This document shows, in pieces, positions 1 to 8,700 of a stretch of 60,250 nt of DNA. Source of the DNA: Rhodocyclaceae bacterium (GTDB lineage: Bacteria > Pseudomonadota > Gammaproteobacteria > Burkholderiales > Rhodocyclaceae); the NCBI GenBank assembly GCA_030824275.1, contig JAVBXY010000006.1, forward strand, positions 1-60,250, given 5' to 3'. The translations under genes and the position numbers were made by a program. The notes beneath the pieces were generated by a model. It was not told the origin of the DNA. It searched no databases and saw only the letters and a list, made by a program, of their open reading frames with translations. Position 1 is the first letter of the stretch. Each line of letters starts with the position of its first letter.

Positions 1-2
1 CC

Positions 3-3000
3 GCTGTCCTGACAGCGACCCAGGTGGCCAGTCTCAGCACCGCACAATTGACGGCAATGGACGTGACGGACTTCTCGAAGCTGTCCTCCAGCGCCATTGG
101 CGGATTGACAACGACTCAGGCTGCGGCTCTGACCGGCGATCAGGTTTCCATCATGAGCACGGCCCAGATCAGCGCCCTTGATGCGGAGCAGGTCTTCAAA
201 CTGAGCAGTACGGCAATTCAATCGCTGACCACTGCCCAGGCAAGCATTCTCACCGCGACCCAGATCGCCGCCGCATTCCAGGGTACCAATCAGATTGCTG
301 GTCTCAGCACTGCACAGATTGCCGCGATCGAGGGGACTGACCTTCAGAGCCTGTCGTCCTCCGCAATCGCTGCTCTTACCACATTGCAGATCGGTGCTTT
401 GTCCAATCTTCAGATTGCGGATCTCTCGACGGCTCAGGCGGCTGCGCTCACTGCGGCGCAACTGGCCAAGCTGAGTACGGCGCAATTGGCAGCCATGGAA
501 TCGGCTGACTTCGGCAAGGTTTCTACAACCGCCATCTCTGCATTGTCCACGGCTCAAATGGCGGCGCTGACAGCAGACCAGGTGGCCATTATGAGTACTG
601 CGCAGTTGTCGAAGTTGGGCGCGGACCAAGTCGGTGCGATCAGCGCCGCTCAGGTGGCTTCCCTGACAACGACCCAGGCGGCAGCCCTCACGGCGGCGCA
701 GGCGGCAGGTCTGACGACCAGCCAGATTACTCATATGGAAACGGAGGATCTTGCCAAGCTGGCCACGTCGGTGATTGCTGGCCTGACCTCCACTCAGGTA
801 AGCGCTCTGACAGCAGACGAAGTAGCGGCCTTGACAGGCGCCCAGTTCGGCAAACTGACCGCCGCTCAGATCGCAGTACTCAACACCAGCGCTGTTCAAG
901 GGCTGACTACCGCCGAGGCTTCGGCTCTGACGGCTGCCCAGGCTGTTGGTCTGACCACGACTCAAGTGAACAAGTTGGAGGTCGAGGATCTGGCTTCCTT
1001 GAGTACTGCCGTGATTTCGAGCCTGACCACTACGCAAGTGGGTGCTCTTGGCAATGCTCAGATTGCTGAACTCACTACCACACAAGCTGCCGCTTTGACT
1101 GCCACTCAAGTGACCGCTTTGTCCACGGCGCAGTTGGCGGCGATGGAGATGGCCGATTTTGCCAAGCTATCGTCCAGCGCCATTGCCGGGCTGACCACGA
1201 CGCAGGCGAGTGTGCTGACCGCAGATCAACTCTCGATCATGAGCACGGCGCAGTTGGGCGCACTCAGTGCCGCTCACGTTTCCAAGCTTGGGACCTCGGC
1301 GCTTCAGGCCTTGTCTACCGCCCAGGCTGCGCTGCTGACTGCTGCCCAGGTAACCGGCTTCACCACCGCCCAGATTGCCAAGTTGGAAGCGGAGGATGTT
1401 GCCGCGCTGAGCACCGCCGCACTCGCTGCGCTGAGCACCATGCAGATAGCGGCCTTCGGCAATCTGCAAATTGGGGATTTGACGACTACCCAAGCGGCAA
1501 CGCTGACGGCAACGCAGGTTGCATCCTTGAGCACAGCCCAATTGGCGGCCATGGAAACCACTGACTTCCAGAAACTCTCGACCAGTGCGATTGCTGCGCT
1601 GACGACGACTCAAGTCAATGGCGTCACGGCGGATCAAATTGCCAATATGACGACTGCTCAGCTGGCGGTGATGAGTGCGGATCAGATATTCAAGATCAAC
1701 ACGACGAGTCTCCAGTCGCTGACGACAGCTCAAGCCAATGCGCTGAAAGCGATACAGATAACTGCCGAGTTCCAGGGAACCACGCAAGTGGCCGGTCTGA
1801 GCACCGCCCAGATCGCGGCATTCGAAGGCGCGGATCTCGCGGCTCTCTCGACGGCAACCATCACCGCCTTGTCGACGGCTCAACTACGTGCTCTGAGCAA
1901 CTTCCAGATCACCGAACTGACGACGTCGCAAGCCGCCGTGCTGACTGCAACGCAAGTCGCCGGGCTCAGCACGAGCCAACTGGCAGCCATGGAGACCCAG
2001 GATTTTGCCAAGCTCTCCACTGTTGCGATTTCAGGTCTGAGTACTGCCCAAGTGTCTGCATTGGTGGCTGACCAGATTGGAGCCCTGACGACGGCGCAGT
2101 TGTCGAAGTTTACGTCCGAACAGATTGGCGCAATTGGTTCTACCGAGATTGCTTCTCTAACCACCGTGCAGACCGCTGTTCTAAGTGCTGCGCAGGTTAC
2201 GGGCCTCACTACGGCGCAGTTGACCCAGGTCGAAGTGGCAGACTTCATCCGCTTGTCCACCTCGGTCATCAATTCTCTGAGCACGACTCAGATCGCAGCG
2301 TTGACCGGCGATCAATTGGCCGGAATGTTGACAACTGTGACGACGGCGCAGGTCGCTGATCTGATCAAGGCTCAAGTGCCGGCACTGACTGCTGCGCAGA
2401 TTGGCGCCATCTCAACGGCGGCGATCTCCTATCTGACCACGGCCCAAGCTGCCGCTTTGACGGCTTCACAAGCCAGCGGATTGACAGCAGGCCAGGTTGG
2501 AAAACTGGAAGGAGAGGACCTTGCCTCGCTATCCACTGCAGTTGTGTCGACGCTGTCCGCTTCCCAACTTACCGGTTTGTCCAACATTCAGATTGTCGAT
2601 CTCACCACGACCCAGGCGGCGGCGCTGACGGCGACCCAAGTGGCCAGCCTGTCCACTGCCCAACTCGTGGCGATGGAAACCCAGGACTTTGCCAAACTGT
2701 CCTCCAGCGCCATAGGGGCTCTCACGACGACCGAAGTGGCGGCACTGACTCCGGACCAGATCGCTGTGCTCAGTACCTCGCAACTCAGAGCGATGACAGC
2801 AGACCAGATCGCGCAAATTACATCCACCGCCATCCAGTCTCTGACCACCACCCAGGCCGCAGTGCTGACCGCGACCCAGACAGCGAACCTCACGACTGCA
2901 CAGATGGCGGCACTTGAAGGCGTTGATCTTGCGTCGCTGTCTTCCAGTGTGATTGCCGGGTTGAATGCGACCCAGATCGGTGCCCTGACTCCGCTACAAA

Positions 3001-5699
3001 TCGCCGATCTCACTACTGCTCAGGCGGCGGCGCTGACAGCCGAACAGGTTGCCGTGCTTTCCACCGCTCAATTGATCAATATGGAGACGCGCGATTTTGC
3101 TGCCATCCGTACCAGCGTGATTTCGAGTTTGACGACGGCACAAGTGGACAAGTTAGGCCTGGATCAGATTGGGGCGCTGACGACAGCCCAAGTCGCGGTT
3201 CTCAATTCCGATCAAGTCGGTGCGCTTACAGCGGCCCAAGTCGTTACGCTCAGTACCAATCAGGCTGCGGCCCTTACTGCGGCCCAGGCAACCGGTCTTT
3301 CCACGGCACAGATTGCATCGTTTGAGACTGAAGACTTGGTGGTCTTGAAGACCTCCTTGATCCAGGCGCTGACGACGGCACAGGTGGCGGCACTTAGCGC
3401 GACCCAGCTTCCCGAATTGACGACAGCTCAGTTGTCGAAACTGACTGCCGAGCATATCGGTGGGATGTCGACTGCCCAGATTGCGGCACTGACGACCACG
3501 CAGGTTCAATCGCTGACCGCACTTCAGGGCGCCGGATTGACCACGACCCAGATAGCGGCCATCGAAGTGGCTGACTTGGCGGTGCTCAAGACTTCCATCA
3601 TCCAGGGGCTGTCGACTGCGCAAATCGCCAAACTGACCGTGGCGCAAGTACAGGAGTTGACCACCGCTCAAGCTGCCGCGCTGACGGCAGACCAGATCGG
3701 TGGATTGAGCACGGCGCAATTGGCCGGAATGGAGACTGCGGACCTCATTTCTCTGCGGACCAGCCAGATTTATGGCTTGACCAATACGCAGATGGGCGCT
3801 CTGACCGCCAACGAGGTTGCAGCGCTGACAACCGGACAAATGGTTAATCTGTCCAATACCCAGTTTGCGGCGCTTTCCACCGCTCAACTGGCACAGCTGA
3901 CCACGACCCAGGCGGCAGTACTCAATGCAACTCAGGTGACCGATCTGACCACCGCCCAGCTCTCCAGCATGACTACTGTGGATATCGCGGTTCTCAAGAC
4001 CAGCGTCATTCAGTCGCTGACGACTGTCCAGATCGAAGGCCTGACTACAGCACAAGTCAATGCGCTGACGACGGCTCAGATCGCGAAATTCTCGGCTGAG
4101 CAGATTCAGGCCATGGGATCGGACATTGCTGCGATCACGACTGCCGATGCCGCCATTCTCTCTGCAACCCAGATGGGTAGCTTGACGGTGGCCCAGATTT
4201 CCCAGATCGAGACCGAGGATCTTGCACAGTTGAACACCCGAATCATCCAGGGCTTCGACAGCGCTCGCATCGCCGAACTGACTACGGCCCAGATCGTTGC
4301 ATTGACCACGGCTCAGGCCAATGTGCTGCTTGCGGATCAGCTGACTGCCATGGACACGGCCCAAATTGCCGCCTTTGAAGTGGCTGATTTTGCCGCGATC
4401 AAGACCAGCGCCCTGTACGGTCTGACCACGCCGGATATCCAGGTTCTTTCGACTGCTCAGGTTGCAGGGATGACCGCGCTTCAGGTCAGCAAGTTGAGCA
4501 GTGATCAGATTGCCGCACTGGATACCACCCAGATGCAAAGTCTGACGACTGCGCAGGCGGCATCCCTGACTGCGATCCAGGTGTCGGCAATTACTACCGC
4601 CGTGCTTGCGGATATGGACACCATTGATATCGGCGCACTGTCCACAGCTGCCATCCGCGCTCTTTCCACTGCGCAACTGGATAGTATGACGGCGGGTCAA
4701 ATTGGGGCACTGACAACCACCCAGATCGCCAGCATGACGGCGGCGGAAGCACAGGTACTGAGTACCGCAGGAGGCCACTTTGGCGAGTTGTCGGTGGATG
4801 GTCAGGCGCAGTTGATGACTACCTTCGGCGTCACTCCGCTGATCCTCGACCTGAATGGCGACGGCGTACATTCGACGAGCCTGTCCGATGGCGTGAAGTT
4901 TGCGCTGACGGATCAGGGTTTGACGGTCGAAACCGGTTGGGTCTCGGCGCAAGATGGTCTGCTGGTGCGCGATCTGGATGGCGATGGCCAGATCACCAGT
5001 GGCTTGGAGCTGCTCGGACAGGGTGCGTTGCTCAAGGACGGCAGCCACGCCAAGGATGGTTACCAGGCGCTGGCCGAGATGGACACCAATGCCGACGGTG
5101 TGGTCGATGCGCGCGATGCCGAGTTTGGGACGCTTCAGGTTTGGCAGGATGCCAATCAGGATGGCATCACCCAGGCCGGCGAACTGCATACACTCGACTC
5201 CCTTGAGATTGTCAGCTTCGATACCAATGCTGCACAGACCTCGGTATTGGACAACGGCAACTGGATCGGTCTCGAATCGTCCTTCACTACAGCGGATGGA
5301 CAAGCTCATGCATTGGCGGACGTCTGGTTCCAGATCAACGGGACCCAGAACCTCACCGTTGATCTCGCGCAGATCGATCCGACTGCCTTGCCCGGTTTGA
5401 TTGATAACGGCAAGATCAGCATCGCGGGTAATGGTGGTAATGGCGATACTCTGATGGTCAATGCCGCAGCGGTAGACAAGCTCGGCGCACACGATCTGTA
5501 TGTGAATGACCAGACAGGAACGGGCCATATCCAGATGATGATCCAGGGCGATGCCAACGATATGGTCAAGCTCACGGATCTGCCTGGAACCTGGACGGAT
5601 GCTGGCACTACCATCATCGATGGCGAGACCTTCCGTATCCTCAACGATGCTCAACAGCATCAGTTGCTGGTCGGCGTGAAGATCGATCCGACAAGCTGA
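3..5699 (+). CDS. Giant octapeptide-repeat protein with C-terminal EF-hand-like calcium loops (5' end outside window)
   Basis: The frame is open to the left edge and already repetitive there, so the true start lies upstream; the GTG at 24 is only the first start-like codon. About 1,590 residues are tandem octads of the form L-[ST]-[TAS]-[ATD]-Q-[AIV]-A-[AG] (for example LTTTQAAA, LSTAQLAA), roughly 195 copies. A variant octad beginning ME or LE and containing D-F/L (METEDLAK, MESADFGK) recurs every 7 or 10 octads, giving super-repeats of 56 or 80 residues. After the repeats come DxNxDG-like loops (DLNGDG near residue 1609 counted from nt 24, DLDGDG near 1650, then DTNADG and DANQDG), as seen in large type I secreted calcium-binding proteins. 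No cysteine-rich or enzymatic domain is visible. A role as a secreted adhesin or surface-layer protein is inferred. The flagellar block downstream is on the other strand, so a link to it is unproven. Confidence 0.85.
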   Translation, partial: AVLTATQVASLSTAQLTAMDVTDFSKLSSSAIGGLTTTQAAALTGDQVSIMSTAQISALDAEQVFKLSSTAIQSLTTAQASILTATQIAAAFQGTNQIAGLSTAQIAAIEGTDLQSLSSSAIAALTTLQIGALSNLQIADLSTAQAAALTAAQLAKLSTAQLAAMESADFGKVSTTAISALSTAQMAALTADQVAIMSTAQLSKLGADQVGAISAAQVASLTTTQAAALTAAQAAGLTTSQITHMETEDLAKLATSVIAGLTSTQVSALTADEVAALTGAQFGKLTAAQIAVLNTSAVQGLTTAEASALTAAQAVGLTTTQVNKLEVEDLASLSTAVISSLTTTQVGALGNAQIAELTTTQAAALTATQVTALSTAQLAAMEMADFAKLSSSAIAGLTTTQASVLTADQLSIMSTAQLGALSAAHVSKLGTSALQALSTAQAALLTAAQVTGFTTAQIAKLEAEDVAALSTAALAALSTMQIAAFGNLQIGDLTTTQAATLTATQVASLSTAQLAAMETTDFQKLSTSAIAALTTTQVNGVTADQIANMTTAQLAVMSADQIFKINTTSLQSLTTAQANALKAIQITAEFQGTTQVAGLSTAQIAAFEGADLAALSTATITALSTAQLRALSNFQITELTTSQAAVLTATQVAGLSTSQLAAMETQDFAKLSTVAISGLSTAQVSALVADQIGALTTAQLSKFTSEQIGAIGSTEIASLTTVQTAVLSAAQVTGLTTAQLTQVEVADFIRLSTSVINSLSTTQIAALTGDQLAGMLTTVTTAQVADLIKAQVPALTAAQIGAISTAAISYLTTAQAAALTASQASGLTAGQVGKLEGEDLASLSTAVVSTLSASQLTGLSNIQIVDLTTTQAAALTATQVASLSTAQLVAMETQDFAKLSSSAIGALTTTEVAALTPDQIAVLSTSQLRAMTADQIAQITSTAIQSLTTTQAAVLTATQTANLTTAQMAALEGVDLASLSSSVIAGLNATQIGALTPLQIADLTTAQAAALTAEQVAVLSTAQLINMETRDFAAIRTSVISSLTTAQVDKLGLDQIGALTTAQVAVLNSDQVGALTAAQVVTLSTNQAAALTAAQATGLSTAQIASFETEDLVVLKTSLIQALTTAQVAALSATQLPELTTAQLSKLTAEHIGGMSTAQIAALTTTQVQSLTALQGAGLTTTQIAAIEVADLAVLKTSIIQGLSTAQIAKLTVAQVQELTTAQAAALTADQIGGLSTAQLAGMETADLISLRTSQIYGLTNTQMGALTANEVAALTTGQMVNLSNTQFAALSTAQLAQLTTTQAAVLNATQVTDLTTAQLSSMTTVDIAVLKTSVIQSLTTVQIEGLTTAQVNALTTAQIAKFSAEQIQAMGSDIAAITTADAAILSATQMGSLTVAQISQIETEDLAQLNTRIIQGFDSARIAELTTAQIVALTTAQANVLLADQLTAMDTAQIAAFEVADFAAIKTSALYGLTTPDIQVLSTAQVAGMTALQVSKLSSDQIAALDTTQMQSLTTAQAASLTAIQVSAITTAVLADMDTIDIGALSTAAIRALSTAQLDSMTAGQIGALTTTQIASMTAAEAQVLSTAGGHFGELSVDGQAQLMTTFGVTPLILDLNGDGVHSTSLSDGVKFALTDQGLTVETGWVSAQDGLLVRDLDGDGQITSGLELLGQGALLKDGSHAKDGYQALAEMDTNADGVVDARDAEFGTLQVWQDANQDGITQAGELHTLDSLEIVSFDTNAAQTSVLDNGNWIGLESSFTTADGQAHALADVWFQINGTQNLTVDLAQIDPTALPGLIDNGKISIAGNGGNGDTLMVNAAAVDKLGAHDLYVNDQTGTGHIQMMIQGDANDMVKLTDLPGTWTDAGTTIIDGETFRILNDAQQHQLLVGVKIDPTS

Positions 5700-5721
5700 T
5701 AGGCGCTTTGCCGTAAAATCG

Positions 5722-5759
5722 CAGGCCGCGCTGCATCTTGCAGTGCGGCCTGTTTTTTT
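5722..5759 (+). terminator. Intrinsic terminator after the octad-repeat gene
   Basis: A 13-bp stem with one G-T pair (AGGCCGCGCTGCA against TGCAGTGCGGCCT) and a 3-nt loop is followed by seven T residues. It starts about 20 nt after the stop codon, so the giant gene ends its transcript before rdgC. Confidence 0.9.
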
Positions 5760-5776
5760 CTGCGGACTCTTCCTTC

Positions 5777-6676
5777 ATGTGGTTCAAGAACCTTCAAATT
5801 TTCCGTCTGACCGACGGCTGGGACTATTCGACCGAAAAATTGGCGGAAGCCCTCTCCCGGGGCGTGTTCATCGGTTGTGGAGCGACGGACCGTGTTGCGC
5901 GCGGCTGGGTTCCTCCGCGTGGTGAAACCGGCGAACTGGTCTTCAGTGTTGGACGACAACAGCTGATCGCCCTTGGCCAGGAGCAAAAACTCTTGCCATC
6001 ATCCGTGGTCCGTCAGTACGCCCAAACGAAGCTTGAGGAAATCGAGCATGCCCAGGGATACAAACCGGGCAAGAAACAAGCACGCGAAGTGCGTGAGCAG
6101 ATCGAACTCGAATTGCTGCCCCGTGCCTTTGTAAAGCGGGGCTTGATCTATGTCTGGATCGATCCGGTCAATCGATGGCTGCTGGTGGATGCCTCGTCAT
6201 CCGCCCGTGCCGATGAAGTGATCGAACACCTGAAACTGTCGCTAGATGAATTACCTGTGACGCTGCTTAAAACCAAGCAGGCGCCGGGCACTGCCATGAC
6301 CCAGTGGCTGGCTGCGGGCGAGACATCGGGAAACTTCACTATCGACAAGGACTGCGAGCTGCGTGCCATCGCGGAGGAGCGCGCGGCGGTGCGCTATGTG
6401 CGCCACAGTTTGGATAGCGACGAGGTGCGCGCCCATATCGCAGGTGGCAAGGCGGCGACGAGACTGGCATTGACCTGGAATGATCGTGTTTCCTTCGTGT
6501 TGACCGAGCAATTACAGATCAAGCGGCTCGCATTTCTCGACCTTCTGAAAGAGGATGCAGAGCGACAGGCGGACAATGCCGACGATCTGTTCGCCGCTAA
6601 CTTCAGCCTGATGTGCGGTGAGCTTTCCCATCTCCTCGGCCATCTGGTGGAGGCGCTCGGCGGAGAGGGTGAATGA
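5777..6676 (+). CDS. rdgC: Recombination-associated protein RdgC
   Basis: The 299-residue product begins MWFKNLQIFRL, the typical RdgC opening, and matches the family length. RdgC forms a ring-shaped dimer that binds double-stranded DNA and restrains RecA-dependent recombination in the nucleoid. The upstream GTG/ATG-like codons in the same frame (from 5738) fall inside the terminator hairpin, so ATG 5777 is preferred. The stop codon overlaps the start of the M48 protease gene, indicating co-transcription. Confidence 0.93.
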   Translation: MWFKNLQIFRLTDGWDYSTEKLAEALSRGVFIGCGATDRVARGWVPPRGETGELVFSVGRQQLIALGQEQKLLPSSVVRQYAQTKLEEIEHAQGYKPGKKQAREVREQIELELLPRAFVKRGLIYVWIDPVNRWLLVDASSSARADEVIEHLKLSLDELPVTLLKTKQAPGTAMTQWLAAGETSGNFTIDKDCELRAIAEERAAVRYVRHSLDSDEVRAHIAGGKAATRLALTWNDRVSFVLTEQLQIKRLAFLDLLKEDAERQADNADDLFAANFSLMCGELSHLLGHLVEALGGEGE

Positions 6677-7485
6677 TGTACCGCGGCTTGCTTGCGGTTC
6701 TTTGCGGCCTCATCATCCAGACAGCCCGAGCGGAGGGCGTTGAGGTCGGTGCGCCATCGCGGGTGCGTAATTTGGTTCCGGCCGGCGAACTGGAAAAGCA
6801 AGCAGGCCAGCAGTATCAACAATTGATCCGTCAGGCCGCCGAGAAGCGCGCTCTTGCGCCTGATGAGCATCCGCAGCTGAAGCGTCTGCGAGCGATTGCG
6901 ACGCGAATGATTCCCCATGTCGAGCGCTTCAATCCACGTGCAAAGCAATGGAAATGGGAAGTCAATCTGATCGGCTCCAAGCAGATCAATGCCTTCTGCA
7001 TGCCGGGTGGAAAGATCGCCTTCTATACCGGCATCCTCGATTCATTGAAGCTGACCGACGATGAAGTTGCCATAGTCATGGGGCACGAGATTGCCCATGC
7101 CTTGCGTGAGCACGCGCGAGAGCGGATGGCTAAGAGCCAGCTTACCCAGCTCGGTGCAAGCCTGCTGGGCGAGCTGGTCGGCGGCGGTCGTTACACCGGT
7201 GCGTTTCAGATCGGCGGCAATTTACTGTCACTGAAGTTTTCGCGAGATGATGAGGCGGAGGCCGATGTCGTCGGCATGGATATCGCTGCGCGCTCAGGAT
7301 TTGATCCCAGAGCCGGTGTCACGCTTTGGCAGAAAATGACCTCGGCCAATCGCGGCGCACCCCTTGAGTTCCTGTCGACTCATCCGGCTGGCGATAATCG
7401 CATCCGGGAAATCGAAAAACACCTTCCCGAAGTCATGCCCTTGTTCGATAAATCCAGGCGCGCTGAAGGAAAAAGCGGAAGGTAA
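6673..7485 (+). CDS. M48-family metalloprotease, periplasmic, LoiP/YggG-like
   Basis: This 270-residue protein starts with a signal peptide (about residues 1-20, ending ARA). It carries the zinc motif HEIAH at 138-142 and a downstream glutamate in the EAEAD motif near 196, the arrangement of M48 peptidases. The family cleaves misfolded envelope proteins. The start overlaps the rdgC stop (ATGATGTAC; the second ATG at 6676 is equally possible). There are no TPR repeats, unlike the second M48 protease at 20903. The stop codon TAA lies inside a copy of the dispersed 25-bp repeat. Confidence 0.85.
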   Translation: MMYRGLLAVLCGLIIQTARAEGVEVGAPSRVRNLVPAGELEKQAGQQYQQLIRQAAEKRALAPDEHPQLKRLRAIATRMIPHVERFNPRAKQWKWEVNLIGSKQINAFCMPGGKIAFYTGILDSLKLTDDEVAIVMGHEIAHALREHARERMAKSQLTQLGASLLGELVGGGRYTGAFQIGGNLLSLKFSRDDEAEADVVGMDIAARSGFDPRAGVTLWQKMTSANRGAPLEFLSTHPAGDNRIREIEKHLPEVMPLFDKSRRAEGKSGR

Positions 7486-7511
7486 AAAGTCGGCGCTGGC
7501 GGGACGGCGAA
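7484..7511 (-). repeat. Copy 1 of the dispersed 25-bp repeat (core GCCAGCGCCGACTTTT)
   Basis: A full-length copy on the minus strand, matching the consensus CGCCGTCCC followed by GCCAGCGCCGACTTTT without mismatch. It lies between two convergent genes and overlaps the M48 stop codon. Next to it, GACGGC and GCCGTC (7504-7523) form an inverted repeat. Confidence 0.85.
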
Positions 7512-7528
7512 CTATTGCCGTCAGTGGA

Positions 7529-8347
7529 TCAAAGCATGCCGGATTCGCGGGCCTTGCGCTCGCGTTCGACCTTGATGATGAAGCGCTGGATCAGCGTCAG
7601 CATTGGGCCCGGGAGTTTGACGAACTGGCAGCCCGCCCGCTTGCTGCGGATACCGCTACGGGTAACGGACTCGAACACACTCCGAATCTGTAGTGTGACG
7701 GTCACCACGCCGACTTCCGGCAGATCGATTTTGCAGCCAGGAAATTCCATCCCCGTTTCAAGGGGAATATCGAGTGGGATGCCGACAAGCCCGGCCCCGC
7801 CTCCGCTGATGTCGGCGACATGAGCCTCGATAAGCTTGGGAGGTGCACCTTCCTGGGGCAGGGGAAAGGTGCAATTGAGCGGGCGCGTGATGGGAGTCGT
7901 CAGTCGATAGTACTCACGACGCTGAAGACGCAGAACGCTCTCGGGTAGAGGGGCGAGAAATGCCGGACTGCCGCCTGATTCGATGCGTTTTAGCCCGCGC
8001 AGAATGAACTGGATTTTTACCTTCTCGAGCTGGGTGACGCAAAACAGCTTCTCAGCCTCAAGCGCCTTGCGATTCATTTCCGAGCTGGCACCAAACTCGA
8101 GAACCAGGCCGTTATCGTCGTAGCTGATCAGGCTGGTCAGCACCATGTCCCGACCCTCGTTGAAAAACATTGTCACCTGGGCGACATGTTCCACGAGGCC
8201 ACGGAATACCGAGAACATCTCGCTCTTGGACTTGAGCATGAACTGACTGAATTCATCAGTCGACAACAATTCCGGCCCCGGTTTTCTGGGGGCCGGGGTC
8301 GATGCGGGTGCCGGGCTCGGAGGAATATTGGCTTCGGTACCACTCAT
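7529..8347 (-). CDS. ycgR: Flagellar brake protein YcgR, PilZ domain (c-di-GMP effector)
   Basis: The N-terminal half matches the YcgR-type domain. The C-terminal PilZ domain has the c-di-GMP-binding motifs RREYYR and DISGGGAG. In the family, c-di-GMP-bound YcgR interacts with the flagellar motor and slows swimming. The frame is open to 8455, but the ATG at 8347 (MSGTEANIP) is chosen because an earlier start would overlap the fhlB-like gene. A proline/alanine-rich linker follows this start. It is the last gene of the minus-strand flagellar block; a diguanylate cyclase that could make its ligand lies at 31082. Confidence 0.88.
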   Translation of the reverse strand: MSGTEANIPPSPAPASTPAPRKPGPELLSTDEFSQFMLKSKSEMFSVFRGLVEHVAQVTMFFNEGRDMVLTSLISYDDNGLVLEFGASSEMNRKALEAEKLFCVTQLEKVKIQFILRGLKRIESGGSPAFLAPLPESVLRLQRREYYRLTTPITRPLNCTFPLPQEGAPPKLIEAHVADISGGGAGLVGIPLDIPLETGMEFPGCKIDLPEVGVVTVTLQIRSVFESVTRSGIRSKRAGCQFVKLPGPMLTLIQRFIIKVERERKARESGML

Positions 8348-8388
8348 GATGGGCAGTGGGCGTTCATTGGTGTCACGAGGCTCTAATT

Positions 8389-8700
8389 TTAGCCGAGATT
8401 CGACGCTGACAGCGCTTCGGGCAGAATCCCGCGTTCCTCGACCTGATACAACCAAGCGAGCAATTCGGCAATGACCACGTAGAGTTCGGGAGGTATCTGT
8501 TGGTCCAGATCAACCCTTGAAAGCAATGCCACCAGCTCCGGCGATTCGTGGACATAGACGCCATGTTCGCGGGCCCTGGCGATGATTTCCTCAGCGACCA
8601 GACCCCGTCCTTTGGCGACCACCTTTGGGGCCGATTCGCCGGGAGCGTATTTCAGCGCAACGGCAAGTGCGCGCTGCCCGTCGTCAGGCGACTTCTGCAT
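8389..8700 (-). CDS. FlhB C-terminal-domain-like protein (FhlB type)
   Basis: About 103 residues resemble only the cytoplasmic C-terminal domain of the flagellar export-gate protein FlhB (ALKYAPGESAPKVVAKGRGLVAEEI, with the later part ending in LLAWLYQVEE). The NPTH autocleavage motif and the membrane part are absent. Such stand-alone proteins can partly replace the FlhB C-domain in substrate-specificity switching. The start at 8700 (MQKSPDDG) overlaps the fliK-like stop by 17 nt, so the two genes are translationally coupled; FliK and FlhB cooperate in the same switch. Confidence 0.82.
   Translation of the reverse strand: MQKSPDDGQRALAVALKYAPGESAPKVVAKGRGLVAEEIIARAREHGVYVHESPELVALLSRVDLDQQIPPELYVVIAELLAWLYQVEERGILPEALSASNLG

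Noticed and set aside
3..4780. CRISPR-like or satellite DNA because of dense short repeats
   Set aside because: The period is 24 nt with codon-level variation and an uninterrupted reading frame; there are no spacers.
3153..5660. An 835-residue open frame antisense to the octad-repeat gene
   Set aside because: It is a by-product of the repeat codon pattern on the other strand: arginine/cysteine/glutamine-rich, with no ribosome site and no family resemblance.
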